Shown here piece after piece: positions 18,584-27,360 of a DNA stretch of 64,000 nucleotides; position 1 is the stretch's first letter, and every line of letters starts with the position of its first letter. The notes beneath the pieces are model-generated. The model made no database searches and was not told the DNA's origin. It saw only the letters and a list, made by a program, of their open reading frames with translations. The DNA is from Prosthecobacter sp. (GTDB lineage Bacteria > Verrucomicrobiota > Verrucomicrobiia > Verrucomicrobiales > Verrucomicrobiaceae), in assembly GCA_021733925.1 (NCBI GenBank), contig JAIPJY010000011.1, positions 1-64,000 of the forward strand, given 5' to 3'. Made by a program: the position numbers and the translations under genes.

Positions 18584-19000
18584 TCAGATCGAGCGCGGCA
18601 GCGGTCCCTGAGGCACGAGTTTCACGTTGTGCACGGGCACCTTGGCTCCGTGTTTGATCCAGTCGCGGAGGGTCTGGACGTCCTGCTTGGAAATGGCATG
18701 CCCACTGGGCGGCATGGCACCGGGGATTTCATCAGGAAAGGTGACGACCTGAAAGAAGCGGCTGGCCTCCGGCTTGCCAGGCACGATCCAATGCGAGCCG
18801 ATGAGCTTCGAAAGCGCCTGCGTGTCGTTGATCGGCGGCATGGTGGAGAGCCGGTTGTCGCCGTGGCAATGGACGCAGTTCGTTTCGAGCACGGTACGAA
18901 CCTTGGCGAAGGCCTTCTCCTCCGCCGGGTTTGTGTGGATGGAGGTGCAACTGGCGAGCAAGGCGACCAGAACGCACGTGACGAGGATGGACGGCTTCAT
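18584..19000 (-). CDS. Lipoprotein c-type cytochrome (Planctomycete cytochrome C-like)
   Basis: The start at 19000 gives a 138-residue protein with a lipoprotein signal peptide (VTCVLVALLASC). A single haem-binding CxxCH (NCVHCHG) is followed by SRFFQVVTFPDEIPGAMPPSG and then DVQTLRDWIKHGA. This is the pattern of Planctomycete/Verrucomicrobia cytochrome-like domains, with a methionine haem ligand likely in GAMPPSG. It is probably a membrane-anchored electron carrier in the periplasm. In these phyla the domain is often fused to PSD1/DUF1549 proteins, but here it stands alone. Confidence 0.85.
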   Translation of the reverse strand: MKPSILVTCVLVALLASCTSIHTNPAEEKAFAKVRTVLETNCVHCHGDNRLSTMPPINDTQALSKLIGSHWIVPGKPEASRFFQVVTFPDEIPGAMPPSGHAISKQDVQTLRDWIKHGAKVPVHNVKLVPQGPLPRSI

Positions 19001-19058
19001 CCTGCAGCATGCCTGCATTTCGTGACCTTGAAACTGCAATGCCTGCGCATGAATTGGC

Positions 19059-19535
19059 CTATTCCTCGCCTTTGAAGTACTCCACTTCCTGCATTTCGAA
19101 GGCTTTCTTATGCGGTTTGGTCATCCATTTGCCGGAGTCCGGGTAATGGATCACGTCCGCCTGCGGCTGGTCGGCAATGACGAAAAAGGTGAGATCTTCG
19201 GAGCCGTTGTTGATCAACTGATGGGCCTCTCCGGGTGGGAAGACGAGGTAGTCTCCTGCCTTGATATCTTCCTGGCCCTTCGGTGTGCGCACCTGGCCGC
19301 TGCCGCTTAGGATGTAATAGGCCTCCCACTGGGCGGAATGCTCGTGGAGCGGGAAATTGATCTTTCCGGCCGGAATGCGTTGAATTTCAATGTCAAACGG
19401 ATGTCCTCCACCCCAGGTGCCCACATCCTTCACCCCTCCAGCGGCCTGCGACAAGTTGCGGCGCAGGATGCCATACTTGCCTTGAGGGGAGTTCTGCTGG
19501 GTCCAGGGGAGGTCGTCGGCGTGGGCGCGGGTCAT
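19059..19535 (-). CDS. Cupin-domain protein
   Basis: The start at 19535 (MTRAHADDLPW) gives 158 residues. The cupin motif 1 is HEHSAQWEAYYILSGSGQV, with metal-binding His, His and Glu. Motif 2 is FPPGEAHQLINNGS, with the second metal-binding His. Single-domain cupins of this type bind a metal and may be sugar-binding or isomerase-like, and the substrate cannot be read from sequence. Longer starts up to 19649 add residues without cupin character. The gene is divergent from the Fur-type regulator. Confidence 0.85.
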   Translation of the reverse strand: MTRAHADDLPWTQQNSPQGKYGILRRNLSQAAGGVKDVGTWGGGHPFDIEIQRIPAGKINFPLHEHSAQWEAYYILSGSGQVRTPKGQEDIKAGDYLVFPPGEAHQLINNGSEDLTFFVIADQPQADVIHYPDSGKWMTKPHKKAFEMQEVEYFKGEE

Positions 19536-19639
19536 ATGGGCAGGTTGTAGCATGCGACGGGCGATTTGGCGTGATTTGGCGCAAAGAATTTTCGGCAAAA
19601 CCGGCATCCCCGCTTGCCAATCGGGCGTTTCCAATACAG

Positions 19640-19654
19640 TTAGAATCATTCTAA
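19640..19654. promoter_or_regulatory. Fur/PerR-type operator (perfect 7-1-7 palindrome)
   Basis: TTAGAATCATTCTAA is a perfect 7-1-7 inverted repeat that matches the layout of PerR and Fur boxes (TTATAATnATTATAA-like). It ends 13 bases before the ATG of a Fur-family regulator. A second overlapping half-site (ATTCTAA) extends it to 19660. It is well placed for autoregulation, and for control of the suf genes if they are transcribed from here. Confidence 0.7.
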
Positions 19655-19667
19655 TTCTAAATTCGTC

Positions 19668-20138
19668 ATGCCCCCCTCCCCTTCACGCACTCCTGCCAAA
19701 CCTACCGGTCTGGACTGCCGTCTCGCCGTGCTGGGTTCGGACGTCCGCCTGACGCCGCACCGGCGCGAGGTCTTCGAAGTCCTCGCCTCCTCGACGGACC
19801 ACCCCACGGCCTACGACATCCTTGACCGGGTGAAAAGCCGCAGCCCCGGCATGTCTCTGGCCACGGTTTATAACTGCCTCGAACACCTGACCACCGCCGG
19901 GCTCATCAAGCTCGTCCATCTGGAGCGCGGCCAGTCCCGCTACTGCGCGAACCTGCACGAGCACGTCCATTTCCACTGCGAGACCTGCGGCAAGGTCATC
20001 GACGCGCATCCCACCACTGACTTCGACGCTGCCAAGTTCTGGAACCTCCCCGCTGGCACCAAGATCGCCCGCACCGACCTCGCCATCCACGGCACCTGCT
20101 CCAAATGCGCGGACAAAGCCCTGAACTCGCAAGCCTGA
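19668..20138 (+). CDS. Fur-family transcriptional regulator (Fur/PerR-like)
   Basis: This 156-residue protein has an N-terminal winged helix ([13 protein letters not shown], then [21 protein letters not shown]). The metal-binding half has [13 protein letters not shown] and a second CxxC in GTCSKCAD, so a structural zinc site of two CxxC pairs is present. Such regulators sense iron (Fur) or peroxide (PerR), and the sequence alone does not decide which. A matching palindrome lies just upstream. sufC begins 17 bases after the stop, so the regulator heads a probable Fe-S assembly operon. Confidence 0.9.
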   Translation: MPPSPSRTPAKPTGLDCRLAVLGSDVRLTPHRREVFEVLASSTDHPTAYDILDRVKSRSPGMSLATVYNCLEHLTTAGLIKLVHLERGQSRYCANLHEHVHFHCETCGKVIDAHPTTDFDAAKFWNLPAGTKIARTDLAIHGTCSKCADKALNSQA

Positions 20139-20155
20139 ACCCCAACACACTTTCC

Positions 20156-20911
20156 ATGTCACTCGAAATAAAAGCCCTCCACGCCCAGATCCCCGGCCGC
20201 GAAATCCTCAAAGGCCTGAACCTCACGATCAATCCCGGTGAAGTCCACGCCATCATGGGCCCGAACGGCTCCGGCAAGAGCACCCTGAGCAAGGTCCTCT
20301 GCGGCCACGAAGACTATGAAGTCACCAGCGGCGAAGTCCTGCTGGATGGCGAAAACGTCCTCGACATGGCCGTGGATGCCCGCAGCCGCGCCGGTCTCTT
20401 CCTTGCCTTCCAGTACCCGCATGAAATCCCCGGCGTCAGCAACGCCAACTTCCTCCGTGCCGCCTTGAAGGCCCGCCTGCCGAAGGGCGAGGACATCGAC
20501 GCCGTGAGATTCTACAAGCAGCTCTATGCCCGCATGGATCAGCTTGAGATGGACCGCAGCTTCACCAGCCGCAGCGTCAATGAAGGCTTCTCCGGTGGTG
20601 AAAAGAAGCGCAACGAGATCCTCCAGCTCATGATGCTGGAGCCCAAGTACGCCATCCTCGACGAAACCGACTCCGGCCTCGACATCGACGCCCTCAAAAT
20701 TGTCTCCCGTGGCGTGAACGCCATGCGCAGCGAGAACCGCGGCTTCCTTGTCATCACCCACTACCAGCGCCTGCTGAACTACATCCAGCCCGACATCGTC
20801 CACGTCCTCAAAGACGGCCGCATCGTGAAGACCGGCGGCAAGGAGCTCTCCCTTGAGCTCGAAGAACGCGGCTATGACTGGGTCCATGAGGAGTCTCTGG
20901 CGGCGGCATAA
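20156..20911 (+). CDS. sufC: Fe-S cluster assembly ATPase SufC
   Basis: SufC is the ABC-type ATPase of the SufBCD scaffold complex that builds Fe-S clusters in the cytoplasm. Walker A is GPNGSGKST, the SufC-type signature is [13 protein letters not shown], and Walker B is [12 protein letters not shown]. The start at 20156 ([10 protein letters not shown]) gives 251 residues, normal for SufC. An upstream start at 20105 would overlap the regulator and adds unrelated residues. It lies directly behind the Fur-type regulator and its operator. Confidence 0.95.
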   Translation: MSLEIKALHAQIPGREILKGLNLTINPGEVHAIMGPNGSGKSTLSKVLCGHEDYEVTSGEVLLDGENVLDMAVDARSRAGLFLAFQYPHEIPGVSNANFLRAALKARLPKGEDIDAVRFYKQLYARMDQLEMDRSFTSRSVNEGFSGGEKKRNEILQLMMLEPKYAILDETDSGLDIDALKIVSRGVNAMRSENRGFLVITHYQRLLNYIQPDIVHVLKDGRIVKTGGKELSLELEERGYDWVHEESLAAA

Positions 20912-20919
20912 CTGAATTA

Positions 20920-21450
20920 ATGAGCGAAGAGATTACAGTTTCATACACCTTTGATGCAGATGTCTTGATCCGGGCATTCTGGTGGCATCACCGCCGTAAG
21001 TACGTGCGGAGAATCCTGGTGTACGTCACTGCATTTCTTTTTATGCTAGGTTCGTTCTACTCTGGCCTGAACTCAGGTCACGGAGTTCCGACACAAGTTT
21101 ACGTTTGGGGTGGCGTCGGTGTCCTTGTGTTCTTTTTTGTGCTCTGGCAGTTGATTCAACTAATTAATCGCTTCTTTTGGCGACGACGTATCAATGCGAT
21201 GCCGCTATGCGGCAAGCAGGTCACATGGACAGTGACGGAGTCCGCTCTGAAATGCGTAATGAGCGGTGCTGATGCCACTATGGATTGGAGTGTGATCTTG
21301 GAGAGCGTAGCGACCCCCGAGGGCATTTTGATTTATCCGCAAAAGAACCTCTTTTATTGGCTCCCCCGAACCGCCTTCACCACCGAGTCCGAGTACATCC
21401 ATTTCCGCGAGCTTGTGGCTTCGAAGACCAAACATTCAAAACTCGGCTGA
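20920..21450 (+). CDS. YcxB-like membrane protein inside the suf operon
   Basis: This 176-residue protein has two membrane helices near residues 30-48 and 62-82, separated by a short loop. A C-terminal cytosolic domain follows. The N-terminal VSYTFDADVLIRAFWWHH and the late DWSVILESVATPEGILIY resemble YcxB-like (DUF3592/YcxB) domains. It begins 8 bases after sufC and is followed by sufB, so it is in the operon. It is less GC-rich than its neighbours, which may mean a later insertion. No link to Fe-S assembly is known to me. Confidence 0.7.
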   Translation: MSEEITVSYTFDADVLIRAFWWHHRRKYVRRILVYVTAFLFMLGSFYSGLNSGHGVPTQVYVWGGVGVLVFFFVLWQLIQLINRFFWRRRINAMPLCGKQVTWTVTESALKCVMSGADATMDWSVILESVATPEGILIYPQKNLFYWLPRTAFTTESEYIHFRELVASKTKHSKLG

Positions 21451-21502
21451 TCGTTCCTCACCTTGAAACTTTAAAATCTGAAACCCGCCAACTTTTAACA
21501 CT

Positions 21503-22921
21503 ATGGTCACTGCCCCAGACAACGACATCTCCGACATCAAAGTCGATAACGTCGGCGATTTCACTTTCCCCGAGCGCAACAAGTACGACTCCGGTTTCGG
21601 CATCACCGACAAGACCGTCGATTTCATCGCCGATGTGAAAAATGATCCCGACTGGATTCGCGAGTTCCGGCACAAGGCGCTCAAAATCTTCCAGGACAAA
21701 CCCATGCCCACGCATTGGGCCACGAAAGATCTGGAGAACATCAAGTTCGACGAATTCCGCTACTACCTCAGCGACGGTCAGAAGCCGAAACGTTCCTGGG
21801 ACGACGTCCCTGAGGATGTGAAGAAGACCTTCGACCGCCTCGGCATCCCTGAGCAGGAACGCAAATTCCTCGCAGGTGTCGAAGCGCAGTATGACTCCGA
21901 AGCCGCCTATTCTAACATCAAGGCCGCCGTGGCAGAACAGGGCGTCATCTTTGTCAACAGCACCGAAGGCCTGCACAAATACCCCGAGATCTTCAAGAAG
22001 TGGTTCGGCAAGGTCATCCCCACCGGCGACAACAAATTCTCCGCGCTCAACAGCGCCGTGTTCTCCGGCGGCTCGTTCATCTACGTGCCACCCGGCGTGA
22101 AGGTGAAGCATCCGCTGCAGGCGTACTTCCGCATTAACAGCGAACAGTTCGGCCAGTTTGAGCGCACGCTCATCATCGCCGATGAAGGCGCGGAAGTGAT
22201 GTACATGGAAGGCTGCACCGCGCCGAAGTTTGAGACCGCCACGCTGCACAGCGCCGTGGTCGAGCTCGTCGCCTTGAAAGGTGCCAAGATTCAGTATGTC
22301 ACCGTGCAGAACTGGAGCAGCAATGTCTTCAACCTCGTCACCAAGCGCGGCATCGCGATGGAAGACGCCGAAGTGCGCTGGATCGACTGCAACATCGGCA
22401 GCCGCCTCACCATGAAGTACCCCGGCGTCATCATGAAGGGCAAGCGCGCCCGAGGTGAAGTCATCAGCATCGCTCTGGCAAACAGCGGCCAGCATCAGGA
22501 CACCGGAGCCAAGATGGTCCACGCCGCCGATGACACCACGAGCAACGTCATCTCCAAATCCATCTCCATCGGCCAGGGCCGCAGCACCTACCGCGGTCTG
22601 GTTCACATCCCGAAGCACCTCAAGGGCTGCAAGAACAACACCGAGTGCGATGCGCTGCTCATCAACAGCAACAGCCACACGGACACCTACCCCGCCATCA
22701 GCGTCCGTGGCAATCAGCACTCCACGCAGCATGAGGCGAGCGTCAGCCAGGTCAGTGCGGATCAGATTTTCTACCTCATGCAGCGCGGCCTCACCGAGGC
22801 TGAAGCGATGAGCCTGTCCGTGAACGGCTTCATCAATGACCTCGCGAAAGAATTCCCGATGGAATACAGCGTGGAATTGAAGCGCCTCATCGACCTGGAG
22901 ATGGAAGACAGCGTCGGCTGA
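21503..22921 (+). CDS. sufB: Fe-S cluster assembly protein SufB
   Basis: SufB is the scaffold subunit on which the nascent Fe-S cluster forms with SufC and SufD. This 472-residue product has the family sequence throughout: [14 protein letters not shown] at the start, [20 protein letters not shown] in the middle, then TEYVMYMEGC-like [13 protein letters not shown]. The late segments include [19 protein letters not shown] and the C-terminal [19 protein letters not shown]. Length and motifs are complete. It is in the suf operon between the YcxB-like gene and a candidate hydrolase. Confidence 0.95.
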   Translation: MVTAPDNDISDIKVDNVGDFTFPERNKYDSGFGITDKTVDFIADVKNDPDWIREFRHKALKIFQDKPMPTHWATKDLENIKFDEFRYYLSDGQKPKRSWDDVPEDVKKTFDRLGIPEQERKFLAGVEAQYDSEAAYSNIKAAVAEQGVIFVNSTEGLHKYPEIFKKWFGKVIPTGDNKFSALNSAVFSGGSFIYVPPGVKVKHPLQAYFRINSEQFGQFERTLIIADEGAEVMYMEGCTAPKFETATLHSAVVELVALKGAKIQYVTVQNWSSNVFNLVTKRGIAMEDAEVRWIDCNIGSRLTMKYPGVIMKGKRARGEVISIALANSGQHQDTGAKMVHAADDTTSNVISKSISIGQGRSTYRGLVHIPKHLKGCKNNTECDALLINSNSHTDTYPAISVRGNQHSTQHEASVSQVSADQIFYLMQRGLTEAEAMSLSVNGFINDLAKEFPMEYSVELKRLIDLEMEDSVG

Positions 22922-22963
22922 TCTGCCCCTCGGCATCCGCCATTCACTGAAGCGCCTCGCTTA

Positions 22964-23779
22964 ATGACGCCCTCCCCCCCATCAGTCGCACACTCCCGCC
23001 GCGCTCCTTTCGGGTTCGCGGCTGTTGTGTTGGCGGTGGCGGCGGCCATTGCCATCGGCGCTTGGGGTTGGAATTCGTCTCGCACGCCTGCCCCTCCGTC
23101 TATCCCAATCCGAGCAGAGGAACCCGAGCCACCGCCGCCCGATTCCAGCTACGTCATTGCCCGCGAGAATCTCGAGATCACACGCCAAGATCTCGCCAAA
23201 CGTCTCACGTCCGCCACGGATGCCGCTGAGCGCCAGAAGATCCTCACCGAGGCCCACGCCGTCTTTGCCAATGGCATCAGCCGCCACCTCGCCCCTTGGT
23301 GGAAGGACACGCCATGGGACTTCAATGGCACCACCCAGACACCCGGCCAGGGCAAGATCGCCTGCGGCTACTATGTCTCCACCCTCCTTCAGCACGCAGG
23401 CCTCAAGGTTGAACGCATCCGCATGGCCCAGCAGGCCTCGTTGCACATCATTCAAAGTCTCGTTGGCAAGGATGCACTCGTGAAAGGCCACAGCCTCCCC
23501 CTTCAGCAATTCGTCGACCGCATCAAGACCTGTGGAACTGGCCTCTACGTCGTCGGTCTCGACAACCACACCGGTTTTCTTTGGAACGATGGCACCGACG
23601 TCTGGTTCCTTCACAGCAGCTTCGCTGGCAAACGCTGTGTCGTCAGAGAACGCGCCCATCAATCCGAAGTCCTCGGCGCCTCCAAATACCGCGTCGCCGG
23701 CTACCTGAGCGGCAATCGTGAGCTCATGGAATCCTGGCTCGCCGCCCGCGACATCCCAACCAAGCTTCCATCCGCCTGA
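22964..23779 (+). CDS. Membrane-anchored candidate cysteine hydrolase (NlpC/P60-like fold suspected)
   Basis: This 271-residue protein has an N-terminal membrane anchor (about residues 17-36) followed by a Pro-rich linker. The core contains GKIACGYYVSTLLQHAGLKV, with Cys134 at the start of a helix. A later strand has GLDNHTGFLWNDG (His202), then VWFLHSS. A Cys at a helix start followed by a His on a strand is the layout of NlpC/P60-type peptidases. A periplasmic hydrolase acting on peptide or cell-wall material is therefore plausible. The family assignment is an inference from spacing. It lies between sufB and sufD, an unusual site for an envelope enzyme. Confidence 0.6.
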   Translation: MTPSPPSVAHSRRAPFGFAAVVLAVAAAIAIGAWGWNSSRTPAPPSIPIRAEEPEPPPPDSSYVIARENLEITRQDLAKRLTSATDAAERQKILTEAHAVFANGISRHLAPWWKDTPWDFNGTTQTPGQGKIACGYYVSTLLQHAGLKVERIRMAQQASLHIIQSLVGKDALVKGHSLPLQQFVDRIKTCGTGLYVVGLDNHTGFLWNDGTDVWFLHSSFAGKRCVVRERAHQSEVLGASKYRVAGYLSGNRELMESWLAARDIPTKLPSA

Positions 23780-23819
23780 TCCTTTTCTCTTCGGCCATTC
23801 CTTCGTCATTCACACTCCA

Positions 23820-25178
23820 ATGCCCGCCACTCTTTCCGCTCCCAAGTCTCCCTCAATGCCCTCCGAAGTCCCAACCTCGCCTGTCTCTGCTCTTTCCGGC
23901 CTCGAAATCACCCTGCCTGTGCGCGATGAAAAATCCGCACCCGGCTGGTTTATCGCCCGCTCGGAAGCGGCTTGGGCTGAGTTCCAGAATATGCCGATGC
24001 CTGGCATCAAGGACGAGCACTGGCGCTACTCCAGCTCGAAGAAAATCGAGCTCGCCGATCACACGCCAGCTACCGCACCCACAGCTGCGAATACCGCTGC
24101 TGCCCTCGCCACCACCGAAGGACTCAAAGAACGTGCCGCCCGCTTTGTCTTCGTGAACGACGTGCTTGTCGAGTCTGACACCACCAAACTGCCAGCCGGT
24201 GTTGTTTGCGTGACCTTCGCGGATGCGCTGCGCGATCACAGCGAGGTGCTCAAGGAACACTTCATGCAGCGCGAGATGACGCTGGGCTCCGCCAAGTTCG
24301 CGGCCCTGCACCTGGCGCATGTGAAAGCAGGCGTGGTTGTCATTGTGCCAAAGAACGTGGCCATTGAAAAGCCCGTCGAAATCTTCCACTGGGTCGTCGG
24401 CGATCACGCCGCCATCTTCCCACACACGCTCATCGTGACCGGAGACAATGCCGAGGTCAGTGTCGTCGATCATTACCGCAGCCTCGAAGGTGAAGGCGGT
24501 CTGAGCATCGCCATTGCCGATCTCGTCGGCGGTCGCGGCAGCAAGATCACCTACGCCGCCTGCCAGGAGCTGGCGGATGACGCGCAGGCGCTGCATCTTT
24601 CCAGCATCGTTGCCGGGCGTGATGCCGCCATCAAGAGCTTCCAGGTGCAGCTTGGCGCAAGCTTCAGCCGCAGCGAAAGCGTGAGCGATCTCATCGGCGA
24701 AGGCTCCCGCAGCGACATGCTCAGCGTGTCTCTGCCCATCGGCGAGCAGGTCGTGGATCAGCGTACGCTGCAAAATCACAAGGCCCCGCACGCCAGCAGC
24801 GACCTGCTTTACAAAAACGCCCTCTACGGCAAATCGCGCAGCATCTTCAGCGGCCTCATCACCGTGGATGAAGGCGCGCATTACACCGACGCCTACCAAA
24901 CCTGCCGGAACCTGCTCAACAGCAACGAAGCCGAGGCCACGAGCCTGCCGGGCCTCGAAATCAGCGCCGACCAGGTGAAATGCAGCCACGGCGCCACCAG
25001 CGGCCCCATCAGCGACGAAGAACTCTTCTACCTCAAGGCACGTGGCATCAGCGACAGCGAAAGCCGCAAGCTCATCATCGAAGGCTTCCTGGCCGGTGTG
25101 ATCGAACGCTTCGGCAATGGCGAACTGCTTGATACATTGGTAGCACGCATCGACGAGAAGTTGGAGCGTGCGGTGTAA
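23820..25178 (+). CDS. sufD: Fe-S cluster assembly protein SufD
   Basis: SufD pairs with SufB in the SufBC2D scaffold. The 452-residue product opens with a variable N-terminus. Family sequence follows: KDEHWRYSSSKKIEL, then NHKAPHASSDLLYKNALYGKSR and SADQVKCSHGATSGPISDEE. The start at 23820 (MPATLSAPK) sits 40 bases after the preceding stop. A frame opening at 23718 would overlap that gene and adds non-conserved residues. No sufS, sufE or sufU is found in the window, so the cysteine desulfurase must be encoded elsewhere. Confidence 0.93.
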   Translation: MPATLSAPKSPSMPSEVPTSPVSALSGLEITLPVRDEKSAPGWFIARSEAAWAEFQNMPMPGIKDEHWRYSSSKKIELADHTPATAPTAANTAAALATTEGLKERAARFVFVNDVLVESDTTKLPAGVVCVTFADALRDHSEVLKEHFMQREMTLGSAKFAALHLAHVKAGVVVIVPKNVAIEKPVEIFHWVVGDHAAIFPHTLIVTGDNAEVSVVDHYRSLEGEGGLSIAIADLVGGRGSKITYAACQELADDAQALHLSSIVAGRDAAIKSFQVQLGASFSRSESVSDLIGEGSRSDMLSVSLPIGEQVVDQRTLQNHKAPHASSDLLYKNALYGKSRSIFSGLITVDEGAHYTDAYQTCRNLLNSNEAEATSLPGLEISADQVKCSHGATSGPISDEELFYLKARGISDSESRKLIIEGFLAGVIERFGNGELLDTLVARIDEKLERAV

Positions 25179-25191
25179 GGCGTTTTCTGGA

Positions 25192-25770
25192 TCAGACAAG
25201 CGCGGGAATCACCCCGACTGAAAGATCCACTGGGCAGTTGGTCACGCTCGGGGTGAGCCGCTCCCACATGTACTGCACGGCCTGGGCCAGCAGTTGCACG
25301 TCCACGCGGGCATCATGCCGTTTCACGCCCTTGCTGGAGACACCGACGCGGCCCAGCACTGCGTCAAGTCCGTGGCCGCCTTTGCCGCCCCAGATTTTGC
25401 GGGAGAAATCGCGCGAATCGAGGGCGCTGGTCTCACGCACCGGTATGCCGTGCCGTTTGCAGTGCTCTGCGATGAAGCGCATGTCGAAACGAATGCCGTT
25501 ATGCGCGATCAAGGTCGCATTCTGACCGACGAAGCGGGAGAATTCCATCAGCACATCCGTCGGCAACGGCGCATTAGCCACCTGCGCCTGTGTGATTCCG
25601 GTCAGCTTGGTGATGAACGACGGAATGCGATTTTCCGGCCGCACGTAACTGTCGAAATACTCCCCCTCGTCCCACTTGCCGTTCTTCACCTTCATCGCTG
25701 CGATCTGGATGATCTCATGCTGGGAGGGTAATAGGCCGGTGGTTTCGAGGTCGAAGATAATGAGGTTCAT
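25192..25770 (-). CDS. DEDDh-type 3'-5' exonuclease (RNase T/DNA Pol III epsilon family)
   Basis: The protein of 192 residues opens MNLIIFDLETTG (Asp and Glu of Exo I). The next acidic site is in AHNGIRFDMRFI (Exo II). The HDARVD motif near the end supplies His and the last Asp (Exo III, DEDDh type). Such enzymes degrade single-stranded DNA or RNA ends or proofread. The start at 25770 fits the conserved N-terminus better than the frame opening at 25797. It is convergent with sufD, with only 13 bases between the stops. Confidence 0.85.
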   Translation of the reverse strand: MNLIIFDLETTGLLPSQHEIIQIAAMKVKNGKWDEGEYFDSYVRPENRIPSFITKLTGITQAQVANAPLPTDVLMEFSRFVGQNATLIAHNGIRFDMRFIAEHCKRHGIPVRETSALDSRDFSRKIWGGKGGHGLDAVLGRVGVSSKGVKRHDARVDVQLLAQAVQYMWERLTPSVTNCPVDLSVGVIPALV

Positions 25771-25839
25771 GCATGCGGGCGGAATACGCTGTCGCATCCC
25801 ACCCCTTCGTTGCGGCCATAGCAGACTGATTGCAAGGCA

Positions 25840-26958
25840 TTAAACGTACACCCGGGGTACGCGGGCGTTGATGTTGGTCATCACTTCATACGCAATGGTA
25901 CCAGCGGCGTCCGCCACATCCTGCACGGCAATCGTCTCATTCCCGTCGCTGCCAATGAGGGTCACGACATCGCCATTGTAGGCCGTGCCCCACTCCAGAT
26001 TCACCATGAACTGATCCATGCACACGCGCCCGACAATCGGGTGGCGCTGGCCACGAATGAGCACTTCGCCACGATTCGACAGCGCCCGGAAATACCCATC
26101 GCCATAGCCCACGGGCACAGTGACGACACGTACCGGGTGATCGCTCTGCCACGTGCTGCCATAGCTGACAGGTTTGCCCGGCTGCACGACTTTAAAGAAC
26201 ACCACCTGCGATTTCCAGTTCAGCGCCGGCTGCAAGACGACCGTTTGCCGCACCTCCTTTGAGGGATACACGCCATAGAGCATGATGCCCGGGCGGACGA
26301 GATCGAGATGACTTTCGGGCAACTGCAAAATGCCGCCGGAGTTGGCGATGTGCCGCTGGGGCGGCTGCAAGCTGCGCTTCGGATAAAACTCCAGCACTTC
26401 GAGAAACCGTGCGAGCTGCTCTCTGGCCGAGGTGAGGTCTGCGTCGTCTGAATTCGCAAAGTGCGAGTAGATGCCGGCCACTTCCACATTCGTGAAATTC
26501 AGACTGGCCTCCAGCAGCTTTTCCGCGCTGTACCAATGTACGCCGATGCGTTCCATGCCGGTGTCGATCTTTAGATGCACGCGCGCCTTCGTCTTCACCG
26601 CTGCAGCCGCCTCGTCAATCTGCCGCAGCTTGTCGATGGAGGATGCCGCCATCATCAAACCATGAGCGATGAACTGCGGGATCTGCCGCGTGGCCACGCC
26701 GCCAAAGACGAGAATCGGCAGAGTGATGCCCGCCTGCCGTAATTCGATCGCCTCTTCCAGCAAGGCCACCCCCAAACAAGGCGCGCCATGATTCATCAAG
26801 TGCCGCGCCACCTCGACGATGCCATGACCATACGCATTTGCCTTCACCACCGGCATCACAGACGCAGTGCCCACATGCGCACAGATCGCGTCATAGTTCT
26901 GCGCGATGGCACCGAGGCTGACCTCGACGTGGGCTGGGCGGATGGCGTCCATGTTCAC
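25840..26958 (-). CDS. alr: Alanine racemase
   Basis: Alr is the PLP enzyme that makes D-alanine for peptidoglycan. The 372-residue product has the PLP lysine in VVKANAYGHG (Lys39). The second catalytic tyrosine lies in KPVSYGSTW near residue 265. The C-terminal segment has GRVCMDQFMVNL. The gene starts at 26958, overlapping the stop of the VOC gene by four bases (ATGA), so the pair is probably translationally coupled. Together with the dipeptidase fusion at 60 kb it forms part of the cell-wall theme of the window. Confidence 0.95.
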   Translation of the reverse strand: MNMDAIRPAHVEVSLGAIAQNYDAICAHVGTASVMPVVKANAYGHGIVEVARHLMNHGAPCLGVALLEEAIELRQAGITLPILVFGGVATRQIPQFIAHGLMMAASSIDKLRQIDEAAAAVKTKARVHLKIDTGMERIGVHWYSAEKLLEASLNFTNVEVAGIYSHFANSDDADLTSAREQLARFLEVLEFYPKRSLQPPQRHIANSGGILQLPESHLDLVRPGIMLYGVYPSKEVRQTVVLQPALNWKSQVVFFKVVQPGKPVSYGSTWQSDHPVRVVTVPVGYGDGYFRALSNRGEVLIRGQRHPIVGRVCMDQFMVNLEWGTAYNGDVVTLIGSDGNETIAVQDVADAAGTIAYEVMTNINARVPRVYV

Positions 26959-27347
26959 GCATCATGGAGAGTCGGAGAGCCGTCGGCATCCACTTTTCGC
27001 TCTGTTAGCTCAATGCGATGTCCTTCGGGATCATCCAAGACTGCACGCATTCCCCAGACTCCGATCTTTGGGGCAGAAACCAACCTCCCACCATTGAGAC
27101 TGATGTCTGCACAAGCATCTGCCACAGAATCCACGCAGAAGCCAATCCGTGTCGCCGTGGTTGGGCAATCTGCAGCATTGAGCGGGTAAATTTCAAACAC
27201 GCCGCCAGTACCAAGCTCTGCCGAAAAATGTTCTGGGCCACTGCCATGACGATGCTTCACGAATTTCATGCCGAGGTGAGCATAAAAGGCCGCCAGTCTC
27301 TCCGGATCAGCGGACCGGAGTACAAGGAGCGACAGGCTGGGATTCAT
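26955..27347 (-). CDS. VOC-family (glyoxalase/bleomycin resistance-like) protein
   Basis: This 130-residue single-domain protein opens with NPSLSLLVLRSADPERLAAFY, typical of the vicinal-oxygen-chelate fold. The second half reads MRAVLDDPEGHRIELTE, the usual ending with a metal-binding Glu. Such proteins bind metals or small molecules, and the substrate cannot be inferred. It is coupled to alr by a four-base overlap. Confidence 0.85.
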   Translation of the reverse strand: MNPSLSLLVLRSADPERLAAFYAHLGMKFVKHRHGSGPEHFSAELGTGGVFEIYPLNAADCPTTATRIGFCVDSVADACADISLNGGRLVSAPKIGVWGMRAVLDDPEGHRIELTERKVDADGSPTLHDA

Positions 27348-27360
27348 GCCGAGCCATCGC

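Noticed and set aside
21458-22936. 492-codon minus-strand frame opposite sufB
   Set aside because: The translation is low-complexity (Val/Asp/His/Gly-rich) with no family motif. SufB on the plus strand is unambiguous.
23853-25199. 448-codon minus-strand frame opposite sufD
   Set aside because: SufD is certain, and the shadow has no conserved motif.
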